A DNA stretch of 64,000 bases from Actinomycetota bacterium (GTDB taxonomy: Bacteria; Actinomycetota; Acidimicrobiia; Acidimicrobiales; Acidimicrobilacustridaceae): the NCBI GenBank assembly GCA_026393455.1, contig JAPLAE010000101.1, forward strand, positions 1 to 64,000, in the 5' to 3' direction. Numbering within the stretch: the first letter of the stretch is position 1; each line of letters opens with the position of its first letter. The notes under the pieces were generated by a model. It ran no database searches. It was not told where the DNA came from and worked only from the letters and a program-made list of their open reading frames with translations. Positions 35,393 to 43,010 of this stretch are shown here, piece after piece. A program made the position numbers and the translations under genes.

Positions 35393-37147
35393 TTATCGCT
35401 GACCGCGGACGAGGCGTCCGGGTCGTGCACCAGTGTCGGCGCCATTGCGGCGGGTGACGACACCACTCACGATGGTGTTGACATAACCGGTTGCTCCTTG
35501 GAGCAACCGCTTTCCGCCGGCGGGAAGGTCATAGGCCATATGTGGCCGACCAACCTCGATGCGGTTCATATCGATGATGTTGATGTCGCCCTTCTTGCCT
35601 TCGGCGATCACACCGCGATCATTGAGGCCGTACAGGGTTGCGGTGTCGAGTGACTGCTTTTTGACCACGTACTCAATTGGAAGTCCTGGACCACGTGTGC
35701 GTGCGCCTTCCTTCGCCCAGAAGGAAAGGAGGTAGGTGGGGTAGGACGCGTCACAAATCATTGCGCAGTGAGCGCCACCATCAGAAAGGCCAGCAACACC
35801 AGCGGGGTGGAGCAACATTTCGCGTACGGCGTCTTGATTGCCCTCTGAATAATTGAAGAACGGCACCATCGACATTGCCCCAGCGTTGTGTTCGCTGTAG
35901 GTGTCGTACAACACCTCAAGCGGATCGCGTCCTTGTGCCTTTGCGATCGCAGTAATGGTTTTGTCGGGGGTTGGTTCGTAATCAACTGGCGAGCCGAGTG
36001 GATAGGTGCGATCGACCATTCCTTGAGCGAGCGCGTTCATTCCGTCGAATAAAACATTGGGGTCCGAAGGAAGATCGGTTTCGGAAAGGATCTTGGCTTT
36101 GACGGTGGGCTTCAGGAGTTCGGCGGCGAGTTCCTCGTGAGACAACTTGGCGCGCAGTTCAACATAGGTCGGACGCTTTGAGAAGGCATGGTGTCCGGGG
36201 AAGCCGAGCAGCATGCCGAATGGACGGGCAGCGACCTGCGGGTAAATCGGGGCGCCGGCATCGTGAGCAGCAAGCGACTCGGCCATGATCTCTCGCCACA
36301 GATCAGGCGCTGCGTCGACCTGAATGAGAGCGAAGGAAACCGGGCAGTCGATGTCAGCAGCGAGACGCTTCATCCACTCGACTTCAGTTTTCGGAGCGAT
36401 GATGTCTTCGCCAGCCGCACCCATGGGGGCGAGCTCAAATACGGAAGCGCCGCCGCGAGCCATTGCACGACCAAGGCCGAAGAGTTCATCTTCGGCAGCA
36501 AAGGTGCCGGGAACCGGTTCACCATTCATGGCGCGATGGCCGAGTGTGCGTGATGTGGAGAAGCCGAGAGCGCCGGCTTCGACAGCTTCGGTGACGTACT
36601 TGCCCATGAGGTCGATGTCCTCGGACGAGGCGGCCTCGTTTCTTGCGCCGCGCTCACCCATGACGTAGGTGCGAACCGCGCTGTGGGCGATCTGTACGCC
36701 GAAGTCGACGGCGAGATCGAGTTTTTCAAGTTTGTCGAGATAACCGGGGAATGATTCCCAACCCCAGGTCATGCCTTCAGTGAGAGCAGTGCCGGGAATG
36801 TCCTCGACACCTTCCATAAGTTCAATAAGAGCGTCTTCATAGCCAGGACGAACCGGAGCGAAGCCGACACCGCAGTTGCCACTCACGATGGTGGTGACGC
36901 CGTGTTGGCTCGAAGGCTCAAGGAGCCCGTCCCATGTGACCTGACCGTCGTAATGGGTGTGAATGTCGACAAAGCCGGGAGCCACGATCATGCCAGTGGC
37001 ATCGATAACTTCGGCTGCGTCTCCTTGAAGACCCCCGCCGCGTTGCACCGCCACGATGACGCCATTCGTGATGGCGATATCGCCCACGAAACGGTCGGCA
37101 CCGGTGCCGTCGACGATTGTGCCATTAGTGATCTTGAGATCGAACAT
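35393..37147 (-). CDS. D-aminoacylase / N-acyl-D-amino-acid deacylase-type amidohydrolase
   Basis: Protein of 584 aa, amidohydrolase superfamily. N-terminal LKITNGTIVDGTGADRFVGDIAI is the composite beta-sandwich; the metal site begins at GFVDIHTHYDGQVTWD (residues about 58-73), followed by SGNCGVGFAPVRP. Later segments include LSDGGAHCAMICDASYP with a conserved Asp. The length (about 570) fits the NagA/D-aminoacylase-like group widespread in Actinobacteria. It cleaves N-acyl amides or cyclic imides; the substrate cannot be deduced. First gene of its operon. Confidence 0.87.
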   Translation of the reverse strand: MFDLKITNGTIVDGTGADRFVGDIAITNGVIVAVQRGGGLQGDAAEVIDATGMIVAPGFVDIHTHYDGQVTWDGLLEPSSQHGVTTIVSGNCGVGFAPVRPGYEDALIELMEGVEDIPGTALTEGMTWGWESFPGYLDKLEKLDLAVDFGVQIAHSAVRTYVMGERGARNEAASSEDIDLMGKYVTEAVEAGALGFSTSRTLGHRAMNGEPVPGTFAAEDELFGLGRAMARGGASVFELAPMGAAGEDIIAPKTEVEWMKRLAADIDCPVSFALIQVDAAPDLWREIMAESLAAHDAGAPIYPQVAARPFGMLLGFPGHHAFSKRPTYVELRAKLSHEELAAELLKPTVKAKILSETDLPSDPNVLFDGMNALAQGMVDRTYPLGSPVDYEPTPDKTITAIAKAQGRDPLEVLYDTYSEHNAGAMSMVPFFNYSEGNQDAVREMLLHPAGVAGLSDGGAHCAMICDASYPTYLLSFWAKEGARTRGPGLPIEYVVKKQSLDTATLYGLNDRGVIAEGKKGDINIIDMNRIEVGRPHMAYDLPAGGKRLLQGATGYVNTIVSGVVTRRNGADTGARPGRLVRGQR

Positions 37148-37255
37148 GGAGTTCCCCCTTCGGAAAATTCAAACGCTACTACTTGGTCCTAAGGCAATTC
37201 CTATGGCGCTTTATGACCCTGCTGATCGGGTGTTTTCCTGCGAATCGGTTGACCG

Positions 37256-38077
37256 CTAAGGGCGAGAACTGCCGTCGAGGTTCCGGACCTCGAGGCCAAA
37301 TTCGTCGATGTTGTCGAGGCTGACAGTGATGCGGCCAGTGATGTCGGGTGCGCAATCGCAAAGTACGAGCGTTCCTTCGACCATGGCTTCCATCGATTCA
37401 ATCTGATCGGGACGTAAACGATCACCCAAAATGGCGGCCGCGCCTTCAGAGAGCACTGCCGCGCGAGGCTCGACCGTGTTGACGCGCACACCGGTTCCGT
37501 AGAGCTCCATTGCCAGACCGTTGCTGATTCGGTTGAGCGCTGCTTTTGATGCTCCGTACGCAGAGATATTGGGCGAGCTTGGTTCGATCGGGTCCGAAGG
37601 TCCGCCCCAGAACTTGGCACTGCCGCTCGAGAGATTCACGATCCAACCTTCGCCGGCTTCGACCATTGCCGGAGCAACGGCAAGAGCGAGATCAAGTGGA
37701 GCATTCACATTGACTTCAAACATGATGTTGCGGCGCTTCACCGAGAATCCGGTGAGAGGTGCCTGGATCGAAGCCGCGGCATTGTTCACGAGGATTTCGA
37801 TGTGACCCCCAAGTGCTTCCGTTGCTTCGGGGATGACTCGAAGTCGATCAATGGGGTCAGTGAGATCGGCCACCACGATGGCCACGGTCGTGCCATAACG
37901 AGCAAGCCGGTCGCGAGTCGCGTTGAGACTTCCCTCGAGGGTGTCGTGCTGGTCGAGCGTGCGCGCCGTGAGCACAATGTTTGCACCTTCTGCGGCCATT
38001 CGCTCAGCGATTGCTGCACCGATGCCCCGGCTTGAACCAGTGACCACGACTCGGCGGCCTTCGAAGCGACCAGCCAT
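37256..38077 (-). CDS. SDR family oxidoreductase
   Basis: Protein of 273 aa. VVTGSSRGIGAAIAERMAAEG, NNAAASIQ and YGASKAALNR are the cofactor and catalytic motifs. The start ATG 38077 shares one base with the upstream DegT-family stop (TGATG), so it is translationally coupled and probably reduces the product of that enzyme. Third gene of the marR-degT-SDR operon. Confidence 0.85.
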   Translation of the reverse strand: MAGRFEGRRVVVTGSSRGIGAAIAERMAAEGANIVLTARTLDQHDTLEGSLNATRDRLARYGTTVAIVVADLTDPIDRLRVIPEATEALGGHIEILVNNAAASIQAPLTGFSVKRRNIMFEVNVNAPLDLALAVAPAMVEAGEGWIVNLSSGSAKFWGGPSDPIEPSSPNISAYGASKAALNRISNGLAMELYGTGVRVNTVEPRAAVLSEGAAAILGDRLRPDQIESMEAMVEGTLVLCDCAPDITGRITVSLDNIDEFGLEVRNLDGSSRP

Positions 38078-39309
38078 CACAAACCCTTTTCCGAAACGAA
38101 TCCGTCGATGCATTCGCCGATGTAATTGCAGTCGTCGTCGGAGAGCGAATGGTTGTTGGGAACGATGAGACCCCATTCCATGACGCGGTCGGCGTTGGGG
38201 AGACCGTCGGAAGGAACACGGAACTCCTGCCCGCGAAGCATTGGTTGCCGAGTGATGTTTCCCGTCCACACCATGCGGGTATCGACACCATGGGATTCCA
38301 TCCACTGCTGAAGGTCGGCGCGTCGGATGCCTGAATCGGGCTGAATGATGAACGGGAACATGTGCCAGCCCGTTTCGATGCCGTCGGTCAGTTGAGGCAG
38401 GATGAAAAGGTGCGGGTACTTAGCAAGATGAGAACTTGTGATCGCAAAACTGCGCTGGCGACGCGCAAGGTTTTCGCCCAACTTGTCTAACTGAACAAGT
38501 CCAAACGCAGCCGAAAGTTCTGAAGGCTCGAAGTTCCAGCCGTTTTCATCAAAGATGAAAATGTTGTCGTATTCGAGTCCGTCATCGAGTGCGCTGAAAA
38601 AGCGGTTTTCCTTGCCCTTGAGCGAGCCGAAGAGTTGAAGTTCAGAGCGGCGGCCCCAACGACGAAACAACAATGCGCGGTCAGCGAGCTGGTCATTGTC
38701 GAAACACACCATGCCACCGGTGCCCGCGGCAGTGATGATGTGTGAGAGGGCGAAACTGGTGAGCGAAATATCGGCGCGAGTGCCGGTGGGAGTCCCTCGC
38801 AAGGTTTGTCCGAGTGCGTCGCAGGAGTCTTCGATAACGAGCAGATTGTGCTCGTCGGCAATTCCACGGATGACATCCCAATCAGGGCAGTTGCCGATCA
38901 GGTTCGGCGCCATAATCGCCCGAGTCTTCGGCGTAATCATCTCGGCAATCCGATTGACGTCGATCTGAAAGGTATCTGGGGTGACGTCGACGAACACGGG
39001 AACGGCACCCTTGCGGACGACCGGAGCTACATCGGTGGAGAAGGTCACTGCACTAGTGACGATTTCATCTCCAGGCTGAAGGTCGATGGCTTCATAGGCG
39101 AGGTACAACGCAGAACTTCCGGAGTTACACATGACGCCGCGCTTTTTTTCAAAGAGGTCGGCAACACGACGTTCCATGGCCTTGACGTTCTTCCCGATAC
39201 GCATGGACGTCGGCCCACCGCGTAAAACTTCGACAACGGCTTCGATCTCGCGTTCATCGTGTACAGATCCGGCGTAGTCAATGCGGCGTTCGCTGTTAAT
39301 GCGGCTCAT
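38077..39309 (-). CDS. DegT/DnrJ/EryC1/StrS-family enzyme with His at the PLP-lysine position (RfbH/ColD-like dehydratase)
   Basis: Protein of 410 aa. Fold-type I PLP features: MCNSGSSALYLAYEAIDLQPGD, IEDSCDALGQTLRG, and a C-terminal TGNITRQPMLRG. At the usual lysine the sequence reads SFALSHIITAAGTGG, giving His at about residue 190. This change is known from 3-dehydratases RfbH/E1 and ColD, which use PMP/PLP without a Schiff-base lysine. The Cys cluster that binds [2Fe-2S] in RfbH is absent: the loop RRWGRRSELQLFGSLKG has no cysteine, so ColD-like chemistry is more likely. It overlaps the MarR gene by 4 nt. Confidence 0.82.
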   Translation of the reverse strand: MSRINSERRIDYAGSVHDEREIEAVVEVLRGGPTSMRIGKNVKAMERRVADLFEKKRGVMCNSGSSALYLAYEAIDLQPGDEIVTSAVTFSTDVAPVVRKGAVPVFVDVTPDTFQIDVNRIAEMITPKTRAIMAPNLIGNCPDWDVIRGIADEHNLLVIEDSCDALGQTLRGTPTGTRADISLTSFALSHIITAAGTGGMVCFDNDQLADRALLFRRWGRRSELQLFGSLKGKENRFFSALDDGLEYDNIFIFDENGWNFEPSELSAAFGLVQLDKLGENLARRQRSFAITSSHLAKYPHLFILPQLTDGIETGWHMFPFIIQPDSGIRRADLQQWMESHGVDTRMVWTGNITRQPMLRGQEFRVPSDGLPNADRVMEWGLIVPNNHSLSDDDCNYIGECIDGFVSEKGL

Positions 39310-39791
39310 GGTTGCTCCTTGACGGTGAGTGTGTCGGTTCGTATTGGGGTTGATCGAAGATCGGCGACCAATTGGTCAACGAGTCGCACAAGTTCAGTGC
39401 AGTCACGCTGAGACCAGTCGCCGAGTACGTCAGTCATCTGTTCGACACGCAGGCCAACAATGCGGTCGTGTGCGTGACGTCCATTCGTGGTGAGCCGGGC
39501 GACGGCGAGACGAGCATCGTCTGGGTCGGTAACGCGTTCAACAAGTTCGGCATCTTCAAGGACACGAACTTGTCGGTTCGCAGCAGCGGGGTCCATGGAA
39601 CATCTGCGCGCGAGTTGCCCCATCGGCATCTCGCCAGTATCGGCAAGAGAGCGCAGGATCGCGTAACCGGCACGGGTGACGTCAACGCCAATGGCGGCAG
39701 TCTGTCGATGGTGTACGGCCCGGTTCACTGTGAGCCGAAAGAGTCGCTCGAGTGATCGTTCGGCGTCAGCGACTGTTGGCGGTGTGGGCAT
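39306..39791 (-). CDS. MarR family transcriptional regulator
   Basis: Protein of 161 aa. The winged HTH spans about residues 38-105: TRAGYAILRSLADTGEMPMGQLARRCSMD, then AANRQVRVLEDAELVERV and the wing DPDDARLAVARLT. MarR proteins sense small ligands and repress adjacent efflux genes. Here it diverges from an MFS exporter and leads an operon with the His-variant DegT enzyme and an SDR. ATG 39791 is chosen because a TTGACA-17-TACCGT promoter ends 7 nt upstream; the earlier GTG at 39800 lies inside the -10 box. Confidence 0.87.
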   Translation of the reverse strand: MPTPPTVADAERSLERLFRLTVNRAVHHRQTAAIGVDVTRAGYAILRSLADTGEMPMGQLARRCSMDPAAANRQVRVLEDAELVERVTDPDDARLAVARLTTNGRHAHDRIVGLRVEQMTDVLGDWSQRDCTELVRLVDQLVADLRSTPIRTDTLTVKEQP

Positions 39792-39798
39792 GCGAGGC

Positions 39799-39827
39799 AC
39801 GGTATGGCAGGTCTTGGACTATGTCAA
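39799..39827 (-). promoter_or_regulatory. Consensus promoter of marR (leaderless), overlapping candidate MarR site
   Basis: On the minus strand TTGACA (39827-39822), 17 nt, then TACCGT (39804-39799). The predicted +1 falls at 39792, one base before ATG 39791. The imperfect inverted repeat TTGGAC/TGTCAA (39814-39827) overlaps the -35 box and could be the regulator's own operator. The divergent MFS gene has CAAAAT at 39876-39881, giving +1 on its ATG. Confidence 0.6.
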
Positions 39828-39887
39828 TGTTCTTGCGCCTCGCGATCTCGGCGCCGAGGATGGCCGATTCTGGACCAAAATGCCCCC

Positions 39888-41450
39888 ATGACCGACGTAA
39901 CTGCCACGAATCATCCCGCTCGCGCAGGGCTCGTACTTGGCTCGCTGATTCTTGTAGCGACCGTTGCGAACCTGAACCTTTCTGTTGCAAATGTTGCTCT
40001 GCCAGATATCGGACGCCACTTCGATGCCTCGCAAACCGGGCTCAATTTGGTGGCGGTTGCCTACTCGCTCGGGCTTGCGGCTTCGGTGCTGTGGCTCGGA
40101 GCGGTCGGCGATCGCCACGGTCGCAAGATGATGCTGCTTGTTGGCACAGGGCTCGCTGTTCCCGCATCAATCTTGGCCGCGTGGGCACCAAGCCTTGAGG
40201 TTCTCATTTGCGCGCGGGTGTTGGGGGGTCTTGCCGCGGGCATGGCCTTCCCCACGACGTTGTCACTGATCGCCGCGTTGTGGAGTGGTCCGGCTCGAAC
40301 CAAAGCGATTGCACTTTGGTCGGCACTCGGCGGTGCGATGGCGGCACTTGGTCCGCTGACTGCCGGAGCGGTGCTTATGTACTTTTGGTGGGGCTCGGTC
40401 TTTCTCATCACGCTGCCGCTGGCTGCAGTTGCGTTTTTCGGTGCATGGAAATTTGTTCCATCACATGTCCATGAGTCGACTGAACCGGTAGACAACTTGG
40501 GTGGCATTCTTTCCGTTGTCATGGTGGGTGCTGTGGTGTTGGCAATCAGTTTTGCGCCGGAACCAGGCATGCTGACGCAGACGCTCATCTTCGCCATCGT
40601 CGGCATAGGGGCGATTGGGGCATTCATTCTCCGTCAGCGACGCGTGCAAGTTCCGCTTTACGACTTGCATTATGCGAGTCGGAAACCATTCTGGGTCGCA
40701 GCGATTGCGGGAATTTTGGTCTTTGGTTCTCTTATGGGAGCCATGTTTGTCGGACAGCAATATCTGCAGAACGTCCTTGGGTATTCAACATGGACCGCGG
40801 GGTTGAGCGTATTGCCTGCAGCCTTTGTGATGGTGCTGCTTGCACCGCAATCAGCGAAACTCATCGAGAACTATGGATCACGCGTCACACTGATGCTTGG
40901 TTACGTCTCTTGCATGTTGGGATTCGGCGTCATGCTGTTTCTCTGGAACAGTCGCTCTTCGTTTGCCATGGTCAGTCTGGGTTATGTGTTCCTGGGTGCG
41001 GGTGTTGCATTTGCCGGAACGCCGGCATCTCGTGCACTTACGAGTGCAGTTCCGGTGCGAAAAGCCGGTATGGCTTCAGCAACGGCGGATCTTCAACGAG
41101 ATCTTGGTGGCGCGATCATGCAATCGATTTTCGGGGCACTATTGACTGCCGGTTACGTGAAGTCGTTTAACTCGCAGATCGAGTCCACGCCTCAGACGGC
41201 CGCCATCTCCGATCAAGTTGTGGGTCAACTCACGCGGTCGTTCTCGAGCGCAGAAAATGTCGCAACCACGTATCCGCAATATGCATCGCAAATAACAACC
41301 GCCGCTCGAGATTCATTCATCGATGGCCAACACTGGGCGTTTGCTGCAGGGGCATTCGCCATGGCACTCGGAATGGCGTTGGTGTGGTTCGCCTACCCGA
41401 GAAAAGACCAAGAAATCGCTATGTTTGCGGAGTATCAAGCCGCAGACTGA
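39888..41450 (+). CDS. MFS transporter, DHA2 (EmrB/QacA)-type drug/proton antiporter
   Basis: Protein of 520 aa with about 14 predicted membrane helices. Motif A, LWLGAVGDRHGRKMM, lies between helices 2 and 3, and motif C-like glycines lie in ALGPLTAGAVL. DHA2 members export drugs or secondary metabolites using the proton gradient. ATG 39888 (M-T-D-V-T) is preferred over a longer frame because of CAAAAT 6 nt upstream and the short cytoplasmic N-terminus. It is divergent from marR, so probably controlled by it. The export substrate may be linked to the marR-degT-SDR operon. Confidence 0.88.
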   Translation: MTDVTATNHPARAGLVLGSLILVATVANLNLSVANVALPDIGRHFDASQTGLNLVAVAYSLGLAASVLWLGAVGDRHGRKMMLLVGTGLAVPASILAAWAPSLEVLICARVLGGLAAGMAFPTTLSLIAALWSGPARTKAIALWSALGGAMAALGPLTAGAVLMYFWWGSVFLITLPLAAVAFFGAWKFVPSHVHESTEPVDNLGGILSVVMVGAVVLAISFAPEPGMLTQTLIFAIVGIGAIGAFILRQRRVQVPLYDLHYASRKPFWVAAIAGILVFGSLMGAMFVGQQYLQNVLGYSTWTAGLSVLPAAFVMVLLAPQSAKLIENYGSRVTLMLGYVSCMLGFGVMLFLWNSRSSFAMVSLGYVFLGAGVAFAGTPASRALTSAVPVRKAGMASATADLQRDLGGAIMQSIFGALLTAGYVKSFNSQIESTPQTAAISDQVVGQLTRSFSSAENVATTYPQYASQITTAARDSFIDGQHWAFAAGAFAMALGMALVWFAYPRKDQEIAMFAEYQAAD

Positions 41451-41493
41451 GTCGGTTGGGACTTCTGCTTCCAATGAAAGAGTGCGCTGACGC

Positions 41494-41533
41494 GAAGAAG
41501 CCGCCGACCATTTCTGGGCGACGGCTTCTTTTC
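41494..41533. terminator. Bidirectional terminator between MFS and P450 genes
   Basis: AAGAAGCCG (41495-41503) pairs with CGGCTTCTT (41522-41530), enclosing an 18-nt loop with internal pairing, followed by TTCG. On the minus strand it is preceded by A-rich sequence giving a U-containing tail. Located in the convergent spacer. Confidence 0.6.
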
Positions 41534-41555
41534 GTAATTGTCGAAGTGACAGTAC

Positions 41556-42809
41556 TTACGCGGTTGCGAACGGTGCCGGATTACGGCGAGCACCAGCGCT
41601 GAAGGTGACGGGCATGTGCTTGACGCCACCAATGAAGTTCGAGCGCAGGATCTCAACATCACCAGCGAGGCGCATGTCGGGAATTCGCTCCATGATCTCG
41701 CGGAAGATCAGTTTGAGTTCCATGCGAGCGAGATTGGCGCCGAGACAGAAATGCTGGCCACCGCCACCGAACGCGATGTGCTCGTTCGGGAAACGCTCGA
41801 TGTTGAACTGATAAGGATCGTCGAAGACTTCCTCGTCACGATCGGCACTGATGTGCCACATGACGACCTTGTCGCCCTTTTTGATTTCCTTGTCACCAAT
41901 GATTGTGTCTTCCAAGGCGGTGCGGCGGAAGTGGTACACCGGCGTTGCCCAGCGAAGGACTTCCTCGATTGCTTGATCGATCTTCCCGTCGATGTCACCG
42001 GCGAGCGCAGCGTATTGATCTGGGTTCTGCATGAGAGCCCACATGCCCCACGACGTGGTGTTTCGGGTGGTCTCGTTGCCGGCGACGGTCAGCAGCACCA
42101 TGAACATGTCGAACTCGAGTTCGCTCATCTTGTCGCCCTCGATCTCGGAATTGATCAACTTCGTGATGATGTCTTCACGAGGGTCGTTTGCTCGCTCCTT
42201 ACCGAGTTGGTTGACATAGGAGTAGAGCTCGACCATGGCCGAAGCGTTGTCTTCGGTGGCGTACTCGGGATCGTCGAGGCCGATCATACGGTTCGACCAG
42301 TCGAACAGCATCATGCGGTCTTCCTGCGGGACGCCCATGATTTCGGCGATGGCCTGGAGGGGGAGTTCCGATGCCAGATCAACAACAAAGTCACACGAAC
42401 CGCGTTCGATGATGTTGTCAACGATAAGGATGGCGCGGTGCTCGAGGTACTTCTCAAGCATTCCGATCATGCGTGGTGTGAAGCCCTTGTTGACCAGCAA
42501 CCGATAGCGGGTGTGCTTCGGGGGATCCATGTACAGCATCATGAGTCCGCGCGGGTCGCCGCCGCCGGCGCCACCAGCAAGCTCATCGGGGGTCAGGATG
42601 GAGATGCCACCGGCCTCGGAGGAAAATAAAGCGGTGTCACGATTCACCGTGAGAAGGTCCTTGTGCTTCACGACGTTCCAGAACCCTTGGGCGCCTGGGT
42701 ACTCGTGCCAACTCACCGGATCTTCGGCGCGCAGGCGGTCGAACATTTGGTAGTGCTCGAGACGCTGGAAGCGGTCGAGGTCGAGGAGGTCGATTCCCTC
42801 GAGTGTCAT
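41556..42809 (-). CDS. Cytochrome P450, CYP125/CYP142-like
   Basis: Protein of 417 aa. Heme-thiolate motif FGGGGQHFCLGANLARMEL (Cys near residue 355), the I-helix AGNETTRNTTSWG, and the ExxR in EEVLRWATP. Segments MMLYMDPPKHTRYRLLVNKGFTPRM and MMLFDWSNRMIGLDDPEY are very close in style to CYP125/142 family enzymes, which oxidise the sterol side chain at C26/27. GGGGA lies about 5 nt before ATG 42809. It needs a ferredoxin and reductase not present here. Substrate class is inference from resemblance. Confidence 0.88.
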   Translation of the reverse strand: MTLEGIDLLDLDRFQRLEHYQMFDRLRAEDPVSWHEYPGAQGFWNVVKHKDLLTVNRDTALFSSEAGGISILTPDELAGGAGGGDPRGLMMLYMDPPKHTRYRLLVNKGFTPRMIGMLEKYLEHRAILIVDNIIERGSCDFVVDLASELPLQAIAEIMGVPQEDRMMLFDWSNRMIGLDDPEYATEDNASAMVELYSYVNQLGKERANDPREDIITKLINSEIEGDKMSELEFDMFMVLLTVAGNETTRNTTSWGMWALMQNPDQYAALAGDIDGKIDQAIEEVLRWATPVYHFRRTALEDTIIGDKEIKKGDKVVMWHISADRDEEVFDDPYQFNIERFPNEHIAFGGGGQHFCLGANLARMELKLIFREIMERIPDMRLAGDVEILRSNFIGGVKHMPVTFSAGARRNPAPFATA

Positions 42810-43010
42810 GCGGATCCCCTTGATCGGTGCTGAGACAGTCAGAAGACGTGCCTTCGGTGGCGAAACACTAATAGAGCGAGGCCATTTCGCCACTTTCCGC
42901 CCCCAAATTGTGGTCGAGGGGTTAGGGGCCCAGTTCGTGGCGGGGTCCGATGGCTGTCTTGGGGAGGTGCCGGGTAGCGTTTAAGAGCACGCATTTTCGA
43001 TTCCGCCCTT

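Noticed and set aside
41616-42629. Long frame antisense to the P450 gene
   Set aside because: The P450 heme and I-helix motifs on the other strand are complete; the antisense translation shows no family features.
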